The notes under the pieces are model-generated. The model made no database searches. It was not told where the DNA came from and saw nothing but the letters and a program-made list of their open reading frames with translations. A stretch of 64,000 nucleotides of DNA from the NCBI RefSeq assembly GCF_012927125.1, contig NZ_JABBFZ010000005.1, positions 62,001-126,000 of the forward strand. Direction: 5' to 3'. The translations under genes and the position numbers were made by a program. The stretch comes from Paraburkholderia antibiotica. GTDB lineage: Bacteria > Pseudomonadota > Gammaproteobacteria > Burkholderiales > Burkholderiaceae. This document shows, one piece after another, positions 59,824-64,000 of this stretch (positions are counted from its first letter, which is position 1; each line of letters opens with the position of its first letter).

Positions 59824-61017
59824 ATGGGTGGTCCTCTCCAGGGTATCCGCGTCGTCGAGATCGGAACCCTCATCGCCGCGCCGTTCGCCGCGCGCCTCAT
59901 GGCCGAGTTCGGCGCCGACGTGATCAAGATCGAGGCGCCCGAAACTGGCGACCCGCTGCGTAAATGGCGCAAGCTGCACGAAGGCACGTCGCTGTGGTGG
60001 TATCTGCAATCGCGCAACAAGAAGTCGGTCTGCGTGAATCTGAAATCGCCCGATGGCGTCGACGTGGTCAAGCGTCTTGTCGCCGATGCCGACGTGGTGA
60101 TCGAGAATCTGCGTCCCGGCGCGCTCGAAAAACTCGGCCTCGGCTGGGACGTGCTGCACGCGCTCAACCCGAAACTGACGATGGTGCGCATCTCCGGCTA
60201 CGGCCAGTCCGGTCCGTATCGCGACCGGCCGGGCTTCGGCGCGATCGGCGAGGCGATGGGCGGCATCCGCTACACGACCGGCGAAGTGGACGGCGCGCCC
60301 GCACGCGTCGGCGTGAGTCTCGGCGATTCGCTCGCGTCGCTGCATGGCGTGATCGGCGCGCTGATGTCGCTGCTGCGCGTGAAGACCGGGCAGGGCGACG
60401 GCCAGGTGGTCGACGTGTCGCTGGTCGAAAGTGTGTTCAATCTGATGGAGAGCCTCGTGCCCGAGTACGACCTGCTCGGCCACGTGCGCGAGCGCAGCGG
60501 CGGCGCGCTGCCGGGCATCGCGCCGTCGAACACGTATCGCACCGAAGACGACGGCTATGTCGTGATCGCGGGTAACAGCGATCCGATCTTCAGGCGCCTG
60601 ATGCATCTGATCGGTCGTCCCGATCTCGCCGACGATCCGGCGCTCGCGCACAACGACGGCCGCGTGAAGCAGGTGGCGATGCTCGATCAGGCGATCACCG
60701 AGTGGACCGCGCATCACGCCACCGACGACGTGCTCGCCGCGCTGGAGCGCGCCGAAGTGCCGGCGGGGCGTATCTATTCGGTCGCCGACATCGTCGCCGA
60801 TCCGCACTACCAGGCGCGGGAGATGTTGCTGCCCGCGCAACTGCCGGGCGGCGCGTCGGTGAAGATGCCGGGCATTGTGCCGAAGCTGTCGGACACGCCG
60901 GGCGAAGTGCGCTGGCAGGGACCGGCGCTCGGCGAACACACCGGCAGCGTGCTCAGCGAGCTTGGCTTCGCGAGCGAAGACATCGAGCGGCTGCGCCGCG
61001 AAGGAGCCGTGCAATGA
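59824..61017 (+). CDS. Family III CoA-transferase (CaiB/BaiF type)
   Basis: A 397-residue enzyme that moves CoA between carboxylic acids. Family landmarks: LQGIRVVEIGTLIAAPFAAR, LMAEFGADVIKIEAPETGDP, NKKSVCVNLKSPDGVDVVKR, ISGYGQSGPYRDRPGFGAIG and the catalytic Asp in VGVSLGDSLASLHG (about residue 168). It is coupled to the lyase by a 4-bp overlap (ATGA, 61014-61017). Together they would activate and cleave a branched hydroxy-dicarboxylate such as citramalate or 3-hydroxy-3-methylglutarate. Confidence 0.9.
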   Translation: MGGPLQGIRVVEIGTLIAAPFAARLMAEFGADVIKIEAPETGDPLRKWRKLHEGTSLWWYLQSRNKKSVCVNLKSPDGVDVVKRLVADADVVIENLRPGALEKLGLGWDVLHALNPKLTMVRISGYGQSGPYRDRPGFGAIGEAMGGIRYTTGEVDGAPARVGVSLGDSLASLHGVIGALMSLLRVKTGQGDGQVVDVSLVESVFNLMESLVPEYDLLGHVRERSGGALPGIAPSNTYRTEDDGYVVIAGNSDPIFRRLMHLIGRPDLADDPALAHNDGRVKQVAMLDQAITEWTAHHATDDVLAALERAEVPAGRIYSVADIVADPHYQAREMLLPAQLPGGASVKMPGIVPKLSDTPGEVRWQGPALGEHTGSVLSELGFASEDIERLRREGAVQ

Positions 61018-61970
61018 GCGCCACCGTGTTCGATCGAACCCATTACGACCCGCTGATCGTGCAGGAAGTCGCACCGCGCGACGGTCTGCAGATCGAGCCC
61101 ACATGGGTCGACACGCCCGACAAGATCGCGCTGATCGATGCGCTATCCACGTGCGGCTTCACGCGCATCGAAGCGGGATCGTTCGTGTCGCCGAAAGCGA
61201 TTCCGGCGTTGCGCGACGGCGAGGCCGTGTTCCAGCAGATCGCGCGGCCTGCGGGCGTGATCTACGTCGCGCTGGTGCCGAACCTCAAGGGCGCCGAGCG
61301 CGCGTTGGCCGCGCGCGCCGATGAACTGAACCTCGTGATGTCCGCGAGCCAGACCCACAATCGCGCGAACATGCGGATGAGCTGCGAGTCGTCGCTCGCC
61401 GCGTTCGACGGCATCGTGCGTCACGTGAAGGGCGCGCAGGTGCGGCTCAACGCGACGGTCGCGACCGCGTTCGGCTGTCCGTTCGAAGGCCGTATCGATG
61501 AAGACCGCGTGCTCGGCATCGTCGACACGTATCGCGAGATGGGCATCGCAGGCATCACGCTCGCCGACACGACCGGCATGGCGAACCCGCGCCAGGTCGC
61601 GCGGCTCGTCGCGCGCGTGCTCGAACGCGTGCCGGCGGCGGACCTCACGCTGCACTTTCACAACACGCGCGGCCTCGGCCTCGCCAACGTGCTCGCCGCT
61701 TACGAAGCCGGCGCGCGCCGCTTCGACGCGGCGCTCGGCGGCCTCGGCGGTTGCCCGTTCGCGCCGGGCGCGTCGGGCAACATCTGCACGGAAGACCTCG
61801 TCAATCTGTGCGATGAGATGGGCATCCCGACCGGCATCGATCTGCCGAAGCTGCTCGCGCTGTCGCGTGGCTTGCCGGCGCTGCTCGGCCACGACGTGCC
61901 GGGACAACTTGCCAAGGCGGGCCGCAACGGCGATCTGCATCCAGTTCCCGACTACGTGCTGCAAATCTGA
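61014..61970 (+). CDS. Hydroxymethylglutaryl-CoA lyase family protein
   Basis: The 318-residue TIM-barrel lyase shows VQEVAPRDGLQIEPTWVDTP with the catalytic Arg-Asp pair, IEAGSFVSPKAIPALRDGEA, the metal-binding HFHNTRGLGLANVL and the loop Cys in GLGGCPFAPGASGNICTEDL. It would split HMG-CoA into acetyl-CoA and acetoacetate, or a related citramalyl-type CoA ester. It overlaps the CoA-transferase gene and is followed after 71 bp by the MFS gene. Confidence 0.9.
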   Translation: MSATVFDRTHYDPLIVQEVAPRDGLQIEPTWVDTPDKIALIDALSTCGFTRIEAGSFVSPKAIPALRDGEAVFQQIARPAGVIYVALVPNLKGAERALAARADELNLVMSASQTHNRANMRMSCESSLAAFDGIVRHVKGAQVRLNATVATAFGCPFEGRIDEDRVLGIVDTYREMGIAGITLADTTGMANPRQVARLVARVLERVPAADLTLHFHNTRGLGLANVLAAYEAGARRFDAALGGLGGCPFAPGASGNICTEDLVNLCDEMGIPTGIDLPKLLALSRGLPALLGHDVPGQLAKAGRNGDLHPVPDYVLQI

Positions 61971-62041
61971 GCGACACACCCTTCGACCTTCAACCATCAA
62001 ACGACCGGACGGCATTGCCGAATCCGGCACTGGAGACAAGC

Positions 62042-63373
62042 ATGAGTGACCTGGGCGTAGTGGCGGGCGGCCGTCGTGAACTTGGCGCGGACGATGTGAT
62101 CGCCGTGATCCGCAAAGTGGCGTGGCGGCTGATGCCGCTGATCATGATCTGCTATCTGTTCGCGTTCTTCGACCGCATCAATATCAGCTTCGCGAAGTTT
62201 CAGCTGCAAAGCGATCTCGGGCTGTCCGACACCGCGTATGGTCTCGGCGCGAGTCTGTTCGTGATCGGCTACGTGCTGTTCGAAGTGCCGAGCAATCTGT
62301 TTCTCTACAAGGTCGGCGCGCGCCGCTGGATCGCGCGGATCATGATTTCGTGGGGCCTCGCGACCGCGGCGATGGTGTTCGTCAACAACGAATGGCAGTT
62401 CTATGGATTGCGCTTCGTGATTGGCGCGATGGAAGCGGGCTTCGCGCCCGGCGTGCTGTACTACCTGACGCTGTGGTTTCCGACCGCCTTTCGCGGCCGC
62501 ATCACGTCGATGCTGTTTCTCGCGTCGGCGTTTTCGGGGCTGGTCGGCGCACCGCTCGCGGGACTCGTGATCGGTCATATGGATGGCGTGCTCGGCATGC
62601 CGGGCTGGCACTGGCTGTTCCTGCTCGGCGGTTTGCCGTGCGTCGTGCTCGGTCTGCTGGTGCTGAAGCTGCTGAAAGACCGGATCGAAGATGCGGGCTG
62701 GTTGTCGCCGGCCGAGAAGACGTTGCTGTCCGCGCAGATCGCGCAGCAGAGCCGCCCCGCCGAGACCGGTCATTCGCTGCTGGGCGCACTGAAAACGCCG
62801 GGCTTTCTGATGCTGTGTCTCGTGTACTTCCTGATTCAGGTCGCGTCGTATGGACTGAATTTCTGGGCGCCGCATCTGATTCACGTCGCGGGCACGAAGA
62901 ATCCGACCGTGGTCGGTCTGCTGACGGCAGTGCCCTACGTGTGCGGCGCGATTGCGATGGTGGTGGTTGGGCGGCTGTCGGACGCGAGTGGAGAACGGCG
63001 CAAGTTCGTGTTCGGCTTGCTGTTGATGTCGGCGCTCGGCTTCTTCGCGGCGGGCTTCTTCGACAAGCAGACCACTCTGCTGGTGGTGGCGCTCGCGGTG
63101 ATGGGCGCGGGTGTGGTCGCGTCGATCCCGGCGTTCTGGGCGTTGCCGCCGAAGCTGTTGACCGGTGCCGGCGCGGCCGGCGGGATCGCGTTGATCAACA
63201 CGCTCGGCCAGTTGGGCGGGATCGTCAGCCCGATCATGGTGGGGCGCGTGAAGGATCTGACCGGCAGCACCACGCCGGCGCTGTATGTGATCGGCGCGAT
63301 GAGCGTGGTGTGCGCGCTACTCGTGCTGTACGGATTGCCGGAATCGTTGCGGCGCCGGGAGACCGCGCATTGA
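62042..63373 (+). CDS. MFS anion:cation symporter (phthalate/tartrate-type)
   Basis: A 443-residue 12-TM transporter of the ACS family: LIMICYLFAFFDRINISFAK in TM1, LFVIGYVLFEVPSNLFLYKV, GLRFVIGAMEAGFAPGVLYY and a large central loop about 210-245. ATG 62042 follows GGAGACAAGC. It ends the LysR-controlled catabolic unit and probably imports its carboxylate substrate. Confidence 0.9.
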   Translation: MSDLGVVAGGRRELGADDVIAVIRKVAWRLMPLIMICYLFAFFDRINISFAKFQLQSDLGLSDTAYGLGASLFVIGYVLFEVPSNLFLYKVGARRWIARIMISWGLATAAMVFVNNEWQFYGLRFVIGAMEAGFAPGVLYYLTLWFPTAFRGRITSMLFLASAFSGLVGAPLAGLVIGHMDGVLGMPGWHWLFLLGGLPCVVLGLLVLKLLKDRIEDAGWLSPAEKTLLSAQIAQQSRPAETGHSLLGALKTPGFLMLCLVYFLIQVASYGLNFWAPHLIHVAGTKNPTVVGLLTAVPYVCGAIAMVVVGRLSDASGERRKFVFGLLLMSALGFFAAGFFDKQTTLLVVALAVMGAGVVASIPAFWALPPKLLTGAGAAGGIALINTLGQLGGIVSPIMVGRVKDLTGSTTPALYVIGAMSVVCALLVLYGLPESLRRRETAH

Positions 63374-63779
63374 GATCGGCGTGAAGCGATGCGGGCGGCG
63401 CGGGCGCTCGACGGTTTCGCTCTGCCTGCCGCGCCGCTGCCCGCTACCGCGCCCGCGCACGATAGACGTGCCGCATCAATCACTTGGCAGGCCTATGCGC
63501 AGGTTGTCCACAAGCTTGTTCCCAAATTATGTGGACAACTGCGGGTCGTACTGTGGGTCCGGACGTCGCGCGTGATACGGCGTCCTTGTCAATCGACGCC
63601 GCCAGCATCATGGACTCCGTAGCGACAGCGCCTGCCTATGTCCGCACCGCGCGGCGATATTGCTAGCGCATCAAGCACTTAGGCGGCCTGTGAGAAAGTT
63701 TTCCACAGGCTTGCCAACATTTTAGGTGGACAAGTTTTGCGTTCAACTTTGCGTTCGGCGTCCCTAACGATCAAGGAGA
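63374..63779. other. Intergenic region with TTGTCCACA inverted repeats
   Basis: No gene I can support. GTTGTCCACA (63503-63512) and TGTGGACAAC (63530-63539) form an inverted repeat with a 17-bp spacer, the same geometry as the DnaA-box pair at 18020-18054 but with TTGTCCACA, one base off the DnaA consensus. Another partial copy (TTTTCCACAGGCTTG) lies at about 63699. Confidence 0.45.
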
Positions 63780-64000
63780 TCAGGAGGTCGAACTCGACGT
63801 TTTCCTGACCACGAAAATGATGCCGGCCGTTTTATCCGCTTTCGAAGTCGCGCCGTAGAACGTCGACTCGGTGGAATCGTAGAGCCCCATGCCGGTCATG
63901 ACGATGCCGTTGTACGCGCAGGTGGTCGCCGCGAACGTGATGCTCAGATCGTAGGCGTTGTTCGTCGCATGCGTCGCGACCGTGCCCGAGAAGAAGCAAC
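63780..64000 (-). CDS. C-terminal fragment of an unknown protein
   Basis: The minus strand is open from the right edge to a TGA at 63780-63782, giving 73 codons: CFFSGTVATHATNNAYDLSI, then TFAATTCAYNGIVMTGMGLY, then DSTESTFYGATSKADKTAGI and IFVVRKTSSSTS. It has beta-strand-like alternation and a Ser/Thr-rich end, as in periplasmic or lipoprotein beta-domains. The start and any signal peptide lie outside the window. No family recognised. Confidence 0.55.
   Translation of the reverse strand, partial: CFFSGTVATHATNNAYDLSITFAATTCAYNGIVMTGMGLYDSTESTFYGATSKADKTAGIIFVVRKTSSSTS

Noticed and set aside
1-64000. tRNA, rRNA, insertion sequences and prophage genes
   Set aside because: None were recognised on either strand; the only recombinase-like gene is the degenerate one beside ori2, without flanking repeats or cargo typical of an integrative element.

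Overview
The window looks like the replication-origin region of a secondary chromosome (chromosome 2 type) of a Paraburkholderia-like member of the Burkholderiaceae. The support is high GC content, Burkholderiales-type hopanoid genes, and a parA-parB / initiator / kfrA-like block. That block carries four copies of the palindrome TTTATGCGCATAAA, which matches what I recall as the chromosome-2 centromere of Burkholderia, and about nineteen iterons close to CTCCCGAAAANCCTCACCTT. No rRNA, tRNA, CRISPR array or insertion sequence was recognised.

Layout. 1-10.5 kb: hopanoid genes. A partial hpnM-like gene is followed by hpnN-mlaA on the plus strand; hpnD-hpnE-shc-hpnG is a tight minus-strand operon. 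A frameshifted DUF3828-like pseudogene and an acyl-CoA thioesterase lie between them. 10.8-15.7 kb: signalling genes (response regulator / CheC-like / diguanylate cyclase operon, divergent from a hybrid histidine kinase). 16-22.5 kb: stress-type protein, FMN reductase, two small genes, gluconate-type permease, sulfonate-binding protein, ArsC-like reductase. 22.6-31.7 kb: segregation and replication module (parS, parA, parB, repA, iteron origin, kfrA-like gene with a zinc ribbon, then a LexA-box-headed operon containing a degenerate tyrosine recombinase). 31.8-37.7 kb: kbl-tdh threonine catabolism with a divergent XRE-cupin regulator, a yceI/tetR divergent pair, and an envelope protein. 38.4-53 kb: two MFS transporters and an iac-type cluster for indole-3-acetic acid (auxin) catabolism (iacF, iacCD, tandem tautomerase, iacABIHE, iacG) with its own LysR regulator and histidine kinase/response regulator pair. 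53-55 kb: atypical NRAMP-like transporter preceded by two tiny leader ORFs. 55.6-64 kb: BON protein, MarR regulator, SDR, and a LysR / family III CoA-transferase / HMG-CoA-lyase / MFS catabolic unit.

The most notable signal is that iteron-like sequences are not confined to the origin. Further copies lie at 29.9, 37.7-38.1, 53.0 and 56.3-57.6 kb, all on the kfrA side of ori2. Some form a distinct subclass (CTCCTGGAANTCCTCACCAT), and the 56-57 kb group is inverted relative to the origin array. They sit in intergenic DNA except for one that crosses a stop codon. They may act as distal initiator-binding sites that titrate, handcuff or regulate chromosome-2 replication. Next to the origin, a perfect 12-bp-arm palindrome containing CTGT-N8-ACAG (LexA box) heads an operon encoding an unknown protein and a tyrosine-recombinase-like protein whose catalytic residues are largely replaced. 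This suggests an SOS-responsive function tied to ori2.

All calls come from reading the sequence and family recognition. No database search was run.
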